Made by a program: the position numbers and the translations under genes. Below the pieces are notes generated by a model, which was given only the letters and a program-made list of their open reading frames with translations, was not told the origin of the DNA and searched no databases. DNA of 64,000 bases from Schistosoma mansoni (Eukaryota > Platyhelminthes > Trematoda > Strigeidida > Schistosomatidae), in the NCBI RefSeq assembly GCF_000237925.1, contig NC_031502.1, positions 35,393,299-35,457,298 of the forward strand, given 5' to 3'. Position 1 is the first letter of the stretch. Every line of letters begins with the position of its first letter. This document shows, in pieces, positions 47,601 to 60,000 of the stretch.

Positions 47601-50600
47601 AATTAGACTTACTCGTATGCTTCATGCATTTTCATTCGACATGAATACATAAGATAGGCAATTGCTAGAGTAGGTGACCGAGATATTCCAGCTGAACAAT
47701 GAATCAAAACTCGTCCATGAGCTGCTTTAGCGGACTCTGTAAATTAATTGTTTAATGAAGAAATAGTTAGTGTATTACACTAGTATTTTTTGAAACTGAT
47801 CGTTTTATAAGTAGCATATATAATTAGGAGTTCTCAAAGTCATTCTAGACAGGAATATACAGTTTAAAAAGATTCGGTACTCATTTCAGGACATACACAT
47901 CAAGATATGAAGTCAGTGATCGTTAGATTCTATATTCTTTACCTGTGTTGATAACTGTTGTGTTCAATAGCCTCAACCTTTCACACTCTAAATTCAGACT
48001 TTGTAAAAGATCAGACCAGTTTGGAATCATCAATTTAAACTTTACAAATAGAGAATAGTTTTTCAGTTTATTTTTTGTAAGTGTATGTCTGATTACGGTT
48101 TAAAATTAGAAAACCCTAATTATAAAAACTTAAGCATGCTACATAAGGAAATTAGGGCCAAGAAAGGATGAGAGGTTGGATGTACCGTTTTTGCACGTAG
48201 AGTTTGGGTTTGAATTGGTGTATTGTCGACGCCTCCACCAAAAGTTGAGATTTCATTTAAATAAGAGATACATGGATGATACTTTCATTGTTTGTGAAGA
48301 TATGGACCTCAATAAGATTTTGAATCGATTCAATTATCGTTACCACTTAATTCAATTCACATTGGAAGCAGAGGCGAACGAGGAATTTCATTTTCTTGAT
48401 GTCCGGTTGAAAAGGTCAGATGATTCTTCACAGAGATCTGTGTATAGAAAACCGACCTGGAATGGTCAATATGCGAATTTCCATAGCTGGGTCCCACTGA
48501 GTAGAAAGAGAAACTTAATTCACTCTTTATCCCCAAAGATTAGGCGAATATGTTCTACTTCAACTTCGACAATTACTCATCAAAATGGTTATCCACCTAG
48601 ATTCTGCGATAGGAACTTAGCACCTAGGCAACATCCTGAGAAAGCACCAACAGTTCAAAAGAAAAATCGTTTTATGAATATCGAACTTAAAGTAAATATG
48701 GCCGTCGAGATCTTAAATAAACGGATTTCAAAATCCCTGAATATTATCTTCTACTCAGCTAAGCTTCGCATTGCCTTCTCAAACCGGCCTACTATTCACG
48801 GATGCGTTAAGAGTAAACTTCCACTTCGAGCCACATTGATGTGCATCTATAAATTTATTTGCTTTTGTGGGGCACGTTACACCGACCGCATAAAGCGATC
48901 ACTTCCTAAACTCACCTCAGAACATTACCCGGCGTGGCTTTTAAAAGGAGAATGCAAAACAGTTACCAATTCAATACAGTAGCATCTAATCGACTTTGAA
49001 CACGTCATTCCGAAGTAGTCTTCCTTTAAAAATAATCTACACAATTAATGAATTGGATCGAAGGAGGGTCGAATCAAAAACTTATGTACTACTCAGGCGT
49101 TGGCGATCCACCAGTTAAAGCCCGAATTCTGCGTGCAAAAACGATACGTCCGACATCTCATTTTTCCTTGGCCCTAGTTGCATTCTGTAGTATGTTTTAG
49201 TTTTTTAACTGTTTTATATATTTGATTCCTGATCCAAAACGAGAAATGTGGTCAGATCATCAGTAACTTTAGTTGTGAGCAACGCCTTACAAAGTTTTCA
49301 TATAGAGTCCTACGGTCTATAGAACCCACAAGCAGGTAGCAGTGATGTGGCAACAGATACTGACACATTACTATTTTCTCTGTGGTTACATATCATAAAC
49401 TGGCCGCCTCTCCATTTTCCAAACTTAGCAGCACTTAATATTGGAATCCGAAGTTCAATATATGTAAAATCAAGTGTTTCAGATGAATTATGTGACTAAA
49501 TAAGGGTCTGTATTATGGTAAGACACGCATTCACTTTATCATCGCTTATATCGTGTTGTCATCAGGACCGAGTAGGGAGTCAGAAGAAAAGGTAGTCAAA
49601 AGTAGAATGTTATCAGATTTTACTAGCTAAAACATGGTTAGGTTTAAAAAGTCATTGCTCTCTTAGAATATCAATCCTGTCTACCACAATATTATTGTCT
49701 TACACATCGAAATAAATACTCAAATCCAACTACTTGTAATGACCAACCACTAAGGATGAGAAGAGGTACAAACTACTGTAACATTTATGAAAGTACTTAT
49801 AACGAAGTAAACAGAAGAATGGTAAGGACGAAAACAAAATGAGATAGCGGCTTTCGAGTTTCACTCACTAGTTAAAGACTGAGTATGTCTCTTAAACAGC
49901 TCTAAGCAAACAGTTGTGGTAAACAGAAGCTAAGACATTGATGTTTACTTATTAGACTAAAAATTTACAACCATACTAAGAAAAATCAGGAAAAATATCT
50001 TATCTTATGGATCTCAATATATACATTTCATCATTATATTCGTTATGACTATTGGAACCTATAATGACGGTTGGTATCTCAGAAACTCAAAGTCCAACCC
50101 ACAATTAGTGGACCAATGTTTAAACATACAACTTACATCAGTTGAAATTCTGGTGTCTGAGCTAATAAAATAGAGCTCCATAGTTAGTAAAATATCATTT
50201 ACCATCCTTTTTAATAGATACTGAATTGTTAAATTGTACGTACAAAGGAAATAATAAGCAGCGTGGTTTCTTTAAAAATTAGTTTTCATTAAGGAAAAGG
50301 AAATGAACAATTAAAGAATTACCAATAAATGCAAAAGCATCTTTGAAATACGGTGTCATGAGATCAGTATAATTGTCGTTCACAGGAATTTGATAAAAAT
50401 TTTGACTGGGAATATGTGAAGGAATACTGCCTTCAAGAGATACATTGAGAATATGAGTAATTCCATAACGTTTACAAATAGTTGGGGAATTAGCATCTTC
50501 CTGACTTCCTAGTATTAAATGTGGCAGAATCGGAGACGGACGAGTTAGTGTACTACCAGTATTATCAACCTTCATTTCCATAATCGATCTTGAACGATTA

Positions 50601-53600
50601 TCCACAGGTACATCAGGACTAAAATTGTTTGAAAACAAAGTGATAAAAAGCGTCGTTTGTTTTCGATGACAAAACCAAAACAATGAGAGTCAAAATGATT
50701 AAAACCGACGTTAGGTTTCCTGACTAACATAAATTTATTAACTGAAAATGATTTTTCTTGCATGAACTAACGTATATTCCCAAAATCACAAAGAATTTCT
50801 AATACGTCTGATGCTATGGAATTTTAATGTTCCGGAATTAATGGACATAACGTAAAAGAAGCATAAAATCGAGTACTTTAGAGACAATTTTTGCACACAG
50901 TATGGAGATGGGTTTCAGTCAGTCACAACGTAGAACTTCGTACGTACGTACATCAGTTCGAGTTGCCATACCACATTAGCACAGAGATGCAGTTGTCGAT
51001 TCAAATCCCACAGTGGTAGAAGTAGTAGGAGTATAAGCATTATGTGAAAGATTAGGGTTTGAATATGTTACTCAAGCAGTATAATCCAGTGAAATAAATT
51101 TGGAAAGAAAAAAAAGATAGAGACATGAAGAATACAGAAGATTAGAATTTGGCAGAACACAAAGAGTGGATGCACCTTCGCCATTGCAAACGATTTTGAG
51201 CTATGCCATTCAAGGTCTCTAACCATCGGTTGCTATCTTTTCGCGAATCCCGACCAGGTAGTCTACACCTACCAACATGGTTCAGTCCATTTGTCAGCGA
51301 CTTCATGGATTTATGCCACGTTTTGGTCTGGCTGCCCCTAGCTTTCTTCCAACGGGTTTAAAAAGTATTGGTGTAGGTTTTACCTAATCGATTGATAAAT
51401 TCCCTGGTAAGATATGAAAAGAGATGTAAGGAAATTGAAACACTGAAAGCATGAAAGATAAAACAATATAAATTTTAAAGAAAATGATTGAATGCGGGGA
51501 GGGCCCTGGAAAGTATGCATAAAACGAAATATTTTGGTATATAAAGCCAATGATTTGGATTATCTCCGATTTATTCATACTGAAAGTTTGGAAATGTAAT
51601 CTGGGTGAAACTAATAACCATGCATTTCATTCCTTGAAGACATATGTTCTTTTTATTTTATCAAAGTTGTTCTTAATGTGATCGAGTGAATGGATATGAC
51701 AATCAGAAAGGATTCTACTGATAACAAACGAATCCACAACAAATTCGATTGTTCCCTCAGTACCTTAGATCTCACTGAGCCTCAGAAATACCAGATTATA
51801 CCGAACCTATGATGAAGAAGAACCGTTAATATTTAGAAAAGTAACGTTGCCTAATTTAATCATAACTTTTACATGGTCATTGTAATGCATTACTTAAGTG
51901 TTTAAAAACTGTAAACCTTGATGGTTGGGTTATTGGAAACAAGTTGACTTAAATATTTGTTTTTTGAATACCCTATGTGAATTTTCGAATTACTAAGAAT
52001 ATGAATCTAAATATACTGGCGCATATATATCTGGTGCCCCCTTGTACCAATATTTATGTTTAAATAAATAAATAAATAGTTTTGAAAATTTAAAGTTACA
52101 CTGGAGAAATGGTTTGGTAGTTATTACTAATGGGTCCAAAGGCAAAATACACTGCTCATTAAAATTATTTAAAATAAGTACAAATAAAGATCAAAAATGG
52201 CAGTAAATAAGTTTTCAACTCACTAATTTACAGACTAAAATGTTGACTCACAATTTAACTACTTAATATTGCCTAGTATTTTGGCATCCTGAGTAGTATG
52301 ATTATTAGATAGGTATGTATGGCTGAGACGTAGCGGTCCATATGATGCGAATTCACCACTTAATCTAATCTCTTACACTCAAACAATAATTTAGTGATCT
52401 AGTTTGATACAATCGATTACGTGATTTCAGCCCAAACTAAATAGATAAAACATTAATTGTTGTGTCACTAAGGAGTCTTGAAGAGCTAAAATATTAGTCT
52501 CCAACTAAATTATTTGCAAAAGAAATGGTTGAACCGACAGGAAATTTATATGGTTATAAAAAGTAAGAGATCACATAGAAAAAATAAAGACGAATGCTGC
52601 ACAATTTTCAGTGAAAAAGAATGGGGATCTGTATTATTAAGAGCACACAAATGGCCGACATTTTGGTCTGGTTAACAAGGCCTGAAATGTTTTTATAAAC
52701 AACTGGGAATATCGATCATATTATTGTTTATGATGAGATTGTTAGACAAAACCAATGACTGTATGAAATTTTCAACGCAGTAAAAGTTTACTAATCTAGA
52801 AACAAATGGAGGTCTAAAATAGAGGTTATACCTTAATGTCCTGGAAATCCCACCTGAAAACTGTTCCTTCGATGGCATTTGGAAAGAAGACGAAGTAGGC
52901 TTCAAGGAAATAGAAGTTGAAGGTATTGATGAAATAGAAGTTGGATGAGTGGTCGCACCAGATGTAGATAAAATGTCACATTCGGATGCCGGGATTTTAG
53001 AAAATTCAGCAGAAGAATAACATAAACAAGTGTCTAGTATTTGTTCTAATGGGCAGTCACATTGGTGATATTCAGCAAAATCTTCACCCGCAATTTTTTC
53101 TGTATTAATCCAGCATAATTCTGGAAATTGTGCTTGAAACCCCAAAAATCCTCCTATGTAAAGGGATGAGAATACAAATACAGTTACTGATACTAAAGAG
53201 ATATAGTGAAAAGCGACCAAAAAAAATTAATATATTTCATTTATTTATTTAAACAAATGTTGGCACAAAGGGGCATCAAAATATATAAGCACTACACACT
53301 GAAAACAAGATAGTGAAGAGATAAAGGCAGGTGAGTACAATGGAAAAATTAGTGAAGTAAAAAATTAGTGGGAGAAGCATTAACGATAGGAAAAATAAAA
53401 CCAGAAAAGATTCGCGCAGTTAAAGAAGTTCCTCTCATTTACATGAATAAAAAGAAGACTACAGCAAGACTGCCACGGGCTTACCTTTTGAACCATATCT
53501 AATAACGTTTTAAGCCCATGTTGCATTATCACCAGGACCCCAATCAGACAACCAGGGAGTCTTGAAGGGATGACAAATGCCAGTCCTACACAGATTTCTT

Positions 53601-55899
53601 TCAAACCACGCCAACACGATAAACACTGACTACTTCGCTTCTTCCAACCAGTCCCAGCATCAGCAAATAATGCACGATATGAAATTTGCTGGGACAACGC
53701 TCGTAGTACACGTCCAATGTTCCAAGATGGAGAGGCCGATCAAATTATCGTCACCATGCCCAAATACATGTTTCCAAGCCTTTTCGTTGCTAACATAGTG
53801 TTGCCACTTAATGTCAGTAATCCTTCGTAGACAATAATTAAACAGAAAGTCCCTTAATATCATCTCAGAGACCTGATTTCACAAGCATATAGCAAAAACA
53901 ACTCACTGACGCATTGTAAATCTGACCTTTTTCATACAAACTAACATCAGCAAACAGCACCAAAAATTGATATTATTACTTATGCCGCCATCAGAAATTA
54001 AATAACTACCCGGATGCATGAACTTCTTAACGATTTCTAATTACTCAATAGCAAAAGTGAGTGCAGGAACAGGCTCCAATCAGTCTTGCAAAAGTACTTC
54101 GCACCTACAAGGCATAAAGCACGTGACATACCTACGGACACTGACCACCAACTGATTGCGTGCAAATTGCATGGCTTGAGTATCACCGCAAAGTAAGACA
54201 ATATCATCTGCGTAGTCAGAGTCAAAACGTACTTCTACGGGCAACAGATCCACACCGTTTACATCCACTAGAGGTATTTCCAGAACATCGTCGATGGTAA
54301 AGTTGAAGAGGAAACAATCTGAAATACACTGATGCATTTTGGTATTATAAGTTGAAGGTAGAAAACGCTCAAACCACTTGGGATGTATAAAAAGGTGAGC
54401 GTTAAAAAGATTAGTGTTCAGTCTAATGAAAACGCGTCAATTGACTTGAGAATAAAAATAATCCAATGAATATAAGTTTAAGATCATGGGTGGTTTGCCA
54501 TACCCTAATCAAAATCACATAAGAAATGACAAGCTGGCTAATTTTGGTGGCGATGACGAATGAATTTGTGAGAGAGATCTCTATAGATACAAGCTAAACA
54601 TAATGAGATAACCATTTAGCATAATCAACATGCAGGTGCATACCTAAAAAGATGAATTAAAACATGACATGTAAATCCAAGTGCATTAAACAAGCCCATA
54701 TGAATAATTGAACGATAAAGTGATAAACCAATTGGGTTAACAAGAAATGCATCACTTTTTCTAGGAGACAGAGGTACACATTTAGCCGATGGCCTAAGCA
54801 TATAGCGGACATTTGATGAAGGCAATAACTACGAAAGTCTGAAATCGAAATAAACTCGACACCCTGTTCCTGTGACGCAATCCGAAATAGATTTAGGAAC
54901 ACAATCGAAGTAGAAATGAATAAGAGTAAATGCAGTTTTAATAATTACCGTTTTTCAAAGTGTATTTCGGAACCACATTAGTTTATGTTCTGAAATATAT
55001 CTACATCATAACTCCGGGACATAAAGTAGTGTTCATCTGCCAACTTCCAAGTTGTATTCATACGGAGCTAGTTAGGGCTGTAGACTAAGTGTGATTTGGA
55101 ACATTACTAATTGTTTTACAGAGATATTTATGGCATTTAGGTACTGTATCTGAAACAGAATACAGATGTTTGGTTGAAAACTACTCAGCCAAGAGTAATA
55201 ACGGCTAGATTCGGGTACAAAATATTGGCGTCAATGTGGACTGAGAAGATATTGACGTGGTTTCTGATAAGAGGCGAAGTAACCAAGTACTTATCACGTT
55301 TAGTATTTTCTTTATACCTTATTACCAGACATTACGGCCGAAAAAAAGGTATACTACGTAATGATAGTCAGTAAAAGTGTAAAGACATCCCAAAGACTTA
55401 TGCAGTAGCTACCTGAAGAAATACAATTTTAGAAGTTGTTTCTTTACATACCTTTAAGTAGAAAGACGACTGGAAATTTTAGAGTCAATTGCGTTAATAA
55501 GGTAAATAAGAAGCATCCAGGTATAAGGTTCAAAATGGAATCGATAAACTCATCGTAGACAACAATTGGTAACTTTTGTAACTCTGTAGGGTTTTCAAAG
55601 TTCGTCAGTTTACATAATAGTAAATCTAACGGGACCTTTGTTAGAAAATATCTGGATATACGTAAACTACTAACCTGATTTTGGGAAAACTTTCTTTGGA
55701 ATGCCCTGTTACCACCTACATTTATGGCAGTGTGTATGTGACTGGTATTATATACCATAAATGAACGCGAATCCAGTAGGATAACCTAAAATAGTAAATA
55801 AGTAATCGCAAATACCTTTTGATTCAGTCGTATAGCTTCAGAAATACTGTATGCTTCTGTATATATTACCTTTCTTTCCAATGCACATAGGGCATCCAT
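44646..55899 (-). CDS. MAP-kinase phosphatase, DUSP8/DUSP16 type (six exons)
   Basis: Exons in coding order are 55899-55816, 55785-55452, 53153-52832, 50618-50323, 47736-47613 and 46227-44646. Phases join to 914 codons including stop. Residues about 27-155 form the rhodanese/CH2 domain that binds MAP kinases: VILLDSRSFMVYNTSHIHTA, then IVVYDE, then LLKGGFLGFQAQFPELC, matching DUSP16's LAGGFAEFSRCFPGLC. Residues about 275-412 form the dual-specificity phosphatase domain. It has the general acid in PVNDNYTD and the signature HCSAGISRS (Cys359, Arg365), followed by PTLAIAYLMY and NFNFLGQLLEFEHQL. The enzyme should dephosphorylate Thr and Tyr of JNK/p38-class kinases. The last exon encodes a ~500-residue Ser/Pro-rich tail with no domain. 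The start is uncertain: an in-frame ATG at 56004 would add 35 residues. Intron 1 is only 30 bp. Introns 2-4 each host a retroelement. Confidence 0.92.
46228..47612 (-). other. DUSP intron 5
   Basis: 1385 bp of AT-rich intron between the catalytic-loop exon and the tail exon. No element or gene is recognised. A 64-codon - strand frame near 46791 has no motif. Confidence 0.5.
48153..49176 (+). mobile_element. Penelope-like deletion derivative with terminal inverted repeats
   Basis: An open frame at 48176-48982 (268 codons) on the + strand starts almost at the RT catalytic motif (KRYMDDTFIV). It continues through FHFLDVRLKR and VYRKPTWNGQYANFHSWVP, and ends with a GIY-YIG-like endonuclease segment (CFCGARYTDRIKR, SEHYPAWLLKGE). 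The N-terminal half of the RT is missing although the frame is open. The ends are inverted copies of each other: 48153-48234 against 49176-49095, about 79 % identical over ~82 bp, beginning TAGGGCCAAG. It lies in DUSP intron 4, antisense to the gene. Penelope class is secure from RT plus GIY-YIG. The family is different from the element at 4330. Confidence 0.85.
50916..51353 (-). mobile_element. RTE-clade LINE 3' end (SR2/SR3-like), copy D
   Basis: It matches the copies at 8088 and 15245 almost base for base through the 3' UTR and the end of the RT ORF. It has the CAGTCAGTC tail and is 438 bp long, truncated after the GGQTKTWHKS region. GGGTTT at 50910-50915 and 51354-51359 is a candidate target-site duplication. 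It sits in DUSP intron 3, in the sense orientation. Confidence 0.85.
52015..52080 (+). mobile_element. Retroelement 3' tail
   Basis: GGTGCCCCCTTGTACCAATA followed by TTTATGTTTAAATAAATAAA. The same end occurs in reverse at 17566 and 53238. Only the tail is present, in DUSP intron 3. Confidence 0.55.
53238..54345 (-). mobile_element. Second RTE-type LINE, worn
   Basis: Read on the - strand from about 54340: FLFNFTIDDVLE and the catalytic YADD (SDYADDIVLLCGDTQAMQ), then CEVLLQDWLEPVPAL. Further on come RRITDIKWQHYVSNEKAWKH and GHGDDNLIGLSILEH. YRALFADAGTGWKKRS, SRLPGC and a tail of (TTTA)n with ACAAATGTTGGCACAAAGG complete the copy. The order is that of RTE elements but the sequence is a different family from the SR2/SR3-like copies. 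The frames are broken several times. It lies in DUSP intron 2 in sense orientation. Confidence 0.75.
54346..55451 (-). other. Remainder of DUSP intron 2
   Basis: Frames at 54625-54902 (-) and 55174-55374 (+) have no recognised motif. They could be further LINE debris but there is no evidence. Confidence 0.4.
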
Positions 55900-56004
55900 G
55901 GAAAGTGCAGGGGGAAAGTTGTCAAAGTGCCATATCCCAGCACAAGGTGTATTTTTCAAATGCCCTACCCCCAGCCCATTCAAACACCGCGGGCTAGAGT
56001 ACAT

Positions 56005-57700
56005 GGAATCACTCGTTTGTAATAAAAATAGTAGATCAGTTAACCTTCAATAATCCTTACATTAAGCCTTTCCGTGAACGTTAAACTTTTTCTTAAAAGT
56101 CTTCACTCATTATCTTAACATTATTTGTTTGTGTATGGGATTCCATTCTCTGACTACTCGATGCGATAAATTGGATTATCTTTAGTTGATTGATACTTTT
56201 TGTGGTGAATTGACAAGTGATAAATCATGAAAGAAGCAAAAGAATAAGAAGTTTTTGATTGCAAAAAGTTATCTAAAATTTGGGTTGACGATCCAGGATT
56301 TTTAAGTGCTATTCGATAACGAGAATATATTTACTTAATGGTCGCTCGTCGCGGGTAAGATTTGAAAGACCTGTCATAAAAATTGTTCTGGTTAATTGAA
56401 CACTAACAGACATGTATTAATCTCTAGTAGAAAGCGGAATGGCTAACTGAATCTAGTATTCTGTGTGTGGCCTCATATACGTAGGAATAAAATCCGAAAT
56501 ATTTCTTCGTTGAAGACTGCGAACTAATATTAGCAGGCAGAAATTTTCAGCAGTAGTTACATCGCAGTGTACAGTTTTTTAAGTCAAACCTGAGAGATAC
56601 TCATAGATTCTTCTGTTTTTGAACTTGAGGAAGTGGAGTTGAAATGATCGCATACTAGTGACTATTGCCTTGAATGTTATTTGTTTACTTGCTTTTTCTG
56701 GAGTTTACCACCAAACTCCGAAAACGGGAAGGATTAATCTAGATAGGTATTGAGATCAGGCTGACTATTATTACCATTTATCATCCTATGAATCTTCAGA
56801 TCATGTAGAAATAGAAGTTTAGACGACATATCCACTCATTGATTCACTAACACAGAGTACCTACGATAGTACCGTGTGCCACACCATCTTGATAACTTTC
56901 CATCTATTGATATGACGGGATAAAAAGGCAAGATCAGATTCTTTTACTCATTGTGATTTTTGTTCAGCATTACTCCCGTTTAAATTCATTGCGGAGATTA
57001 CTCAGTGCATTATTTGCTGTGTTTTCCCCTATGATATCCTGTATAACATACGATATTATGGCATTAAACTAACATGGACTATGTTCAGCATGACATGTAG
57101 CATCTGATTTGTTATAACTATAAGCATTTTTCGTATATATGATTTCATCCTAACTATTAATAAAAATGGGTGTACAATCAATACATAAATGAGTATATTT
57201 TCGGTTAGGGTCGTCGGCGTGTTTTGTGGGTAGTAAATCTTCACTTGTGTCAGTCTTGGTGTTCTTAATTTCGCGTCGTTGGAATTGCAGTGGTTCCTCG
57301 TCCTGCAAGTATAGGTGTTAAGCGATCCAGATATAACAATAGGCGACGCAGTCATAACGGTCGACGACTAGTTATGACATCTGGATGGCCTCTTATTTAG
57401 TATCTTCTCTCACAAAGTAAATTTCGTATCCGGTTTTTCACTGTGTTTGCCATTACGAAGTTGGAGGGCTTCTGCACAAGTCCTAAGTGAGACACCTTGT
57501 GGAGTCCCCTGGTAGAACCTGTGGGTATGATCTAATAAGGTGAACCACTGCATTGAACTTCTGCTAAGTTCACTCTCGTCACACAGGTTAGTCAATGAGG
57601 GACATCTCTGACTGGATCCGCGTTGATCTAGGATAAAAAGATCTTGTAATTTTACGTGAATAAGCAACTGAATCTGAAGTATCATTTTTTATGGTTTAAC
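56005..57700. other. DUSP 5' flank and spacer
   Basis: No clear promoter elements and no gene. The long - strand frame at 57056-57355 lacks motifs and is cysteine- and isoleucine-rich by composition only. Confidence 0.35.
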
Positions 57701-57900
57701 CACCATGCTAATGAGGCTGACAGGTAGGTGGTTGTCTACAATCTTTCTGTTTGTCCATACAAATAAGACCGAAGACATCACCCTCTTCGTCCCTGTACTC
57801 GAGGCCGTTGGTTCGGAAGCATGCATTTCTAGCCTCAAGGTTGAACCAGTTATCCTGTTGTGTTAAGGCCTTAACCTAGATCGAAACAAATTCCCCCGTG
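57410..57900 (-). mobile_element. Diverged non-LTR reverse transcriptase fragment
   Basis: A - strand frame at about 57800-57705 reads VLFVWTNRKIVDNHLPVSLI followed by SMVVK. It lines up residue for residue with the fingers motif VFKTGTKHKPENYRPISLTSVVVK of the LINE at 2319. Downstream, frame 57685-57410 contains LDQRGSSQRCPSLTNL, comparable with the QHGFRxGRSCLTNL motif that follows in such enzymes. It is old and frame-broken. The assignment rests on these two short matches. Confidence 0.5.
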
Positions 57901-59735
57901 TATAGATCAAGGGCGTGACAATACCTGTCTGTTGATTGATCTCAGGGAGAGTGAAATCAACATTTAATGTTAAAGCATGTGCAAACACCAAGGTAAATGC
58001 CATACCTGTTTCAGGTTTTTAGTTTGGTGCTCTACATTCAAATCTCACAAGTATCATGTAACTAGTGATGCGCATAGCAAGCTATTATCTATTTCCTATT
58101 ATGTTTAGTATATTGTCTTCCATTTCTGTCGCACTGATAGGGTTATATAGATTGATGATATATCTCTGACACTTTTAATGGTATCGGAAGACATAGTGAT
58201 GGAATGAGGCTATGGTTTCATGAATTAAAAATACAACATATAATTGAAAGTGAACCACTGAAGCCAGCAACAGTGAACTTCACAAATTTATCAATGAAAA
58301 CGAATGGTCTAGATGAAGTTCTGTCCATAGTCGGGTAAATGTTGTTTTGGGGAGGCATCTAAATGCTAAATGGCCGACAAAAATTTTTGAAAACCAAAGA
58401 GATGCCAGATTAGATCGGAACCAGTTTTCACTTACAAGTGTAAGATACTGCCGCCAGACGTTTTCTTACTACTTGACCTATCCTGATGATGAATGTTGAA
58501 ACCATAAAGTGATATTAAACAATCGTAATGTAAGTCATTCGACCATTTGAAGACAATAATGAAACATGCTCAAACTTAGTAGGATTTGGAGATAGTGCAC
58601 CTTGCTAATTATTGATGAACAGTTGTACGTCAGCAATTCGGGAATCAGTTTCTGAATAATGTCCATTCTTTTTAGTCAATATTGTCAGACAGCACAATAT
58701 CTGTGATCGTACTTTTTTCACATCAAAAAATGATCGATCTTAAACTTCCTAGATACGCACCTGAATATGTGCTATTAACGGACAAAACTAGTGTGTTGAA
58801 AGAGACTAAAGAATAACTGTTTGAAATATCTAGGTGATCAGGAGAATAGGTAGCTCAGCTATCCAAGCAGACTGCTAGTATGCCCTATTTCACTGGTGAA
58901 TTGTGATATAAAGTTAAGGTGTTGAATGTTTCGCTGCCATTCAGGAAATTCGTCAGTCCAAACTTACCGTAACACTTACTCAGGAAAACCGCCGCTCAGA
59001 TTCCATTTCACGATTTCCGCTTTTTCTTATCAGCTGTATGGATAAAAAATCAGAGATTATTACCCAAGCATGGGACTAACCTGATATAATAGTACTGATT
59101 GACACGCTCGTACGTCTGACTACGCAAACGATCTTCCTCAGTCGTTATGATCCATGGAGATGTTATTCATGATTCATATTCATGGATACTGGTTTCGGCT
59201 AGTCCTGTGGCCGGTTATGATTGGTTTTTGTAGTACTAAAATTACTCTGTTGTCAGGAAAATTGCATAGATTAGAAACTGTTGACTTCTGGCCCTTGACG
59301 TTCTAGTGACCAGCTTCACTTTCTATTGAAGAGTTACGTCTAGGGAGTAACCTTTGGGAGGACTTACGAGATAATTTGACTTCTGTATGACTTTATACTT
59401 TGTTTGCAATGAATTTTGCGGGCTTTCGTAAACTAATTAGGGAAGTGCCTTGGTGCTATCTATCCGAAGAGTACTGGACGTGAATTAATTGAACCGATTT
59501 CCATTAACATACTGTTTCGCTCGCCAAAATGCTTTCAAAACATTGCGAACTTTTTGTTGGAAATAAGAAAAATCGATGTAGCAAATAGGGTTTCTGGGAA
59601 TTTGGACTGTCCGACGAAAATAAATGACTCAATTTTACATCTCACTGTTATGCGTGATAAAGGTTTTAATAAATGAAAGAATAGGGCCTTGAAATGAAGA
59701 ATTCTTTGATTGATTTGTTTTAGGCAAGAAAGCTC
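57901..59735. other. Intergenic sequence, nothing recognised
   Basis: Base composition is slightly more even than in the LRR intron, but no frame, RNA gene or repeat could be named. Confidence 0.35.
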
Positions 59736-60000
59736 TTAAAGTGGAAACTTCTCTTCTGCGAAAATCTGTATGAACGGCACACTGAAGTTCAAAACGCCGC
59801 ATGAATTCAGGGAAGTTTCATAAGGTTCCGAAACGCCACTAGTAAGTATACTAGGTGTGACGTCCCAGCGAAGATCGCGTGGTAGTGCTTTCACTGTTGC
59901 GAGAAATTGTGCACGTGGCTCTGTCACTCCTTGATCGTTGGAGTCAGCCTATGCGTACCAGAACCAGGCTTCGACGTTGTCGAACCAGAATGATATTCGT
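59736..60000 (-). mobile_element. Gypsy-type LTR retrotransposon gag fossil
   Basis: The - strand retains a short gag-like stretch (AQFLATVKALPRDLRWDVTP, then SEPYET), a sequence common in schistosome gypsy-class elements. It is a broken fragment: no LTR, protease or pol region is visible nearby. It looks old. Confidence 0.6.

Noticed and set aside
48176-48982. A host gene in DUSP intron 4
   Set aside because: YMDD and the GIY-YIG-like end show it is a Penelope-type reverse transcriptase fragment, not a host protein.
54625-54902. Possible exon between DUSP exons 2 and 3
   Set aside because: Exons 2 and 3 already join in phase through the conserved LLKGGFLGF motif, leaving no room for an extra exon.
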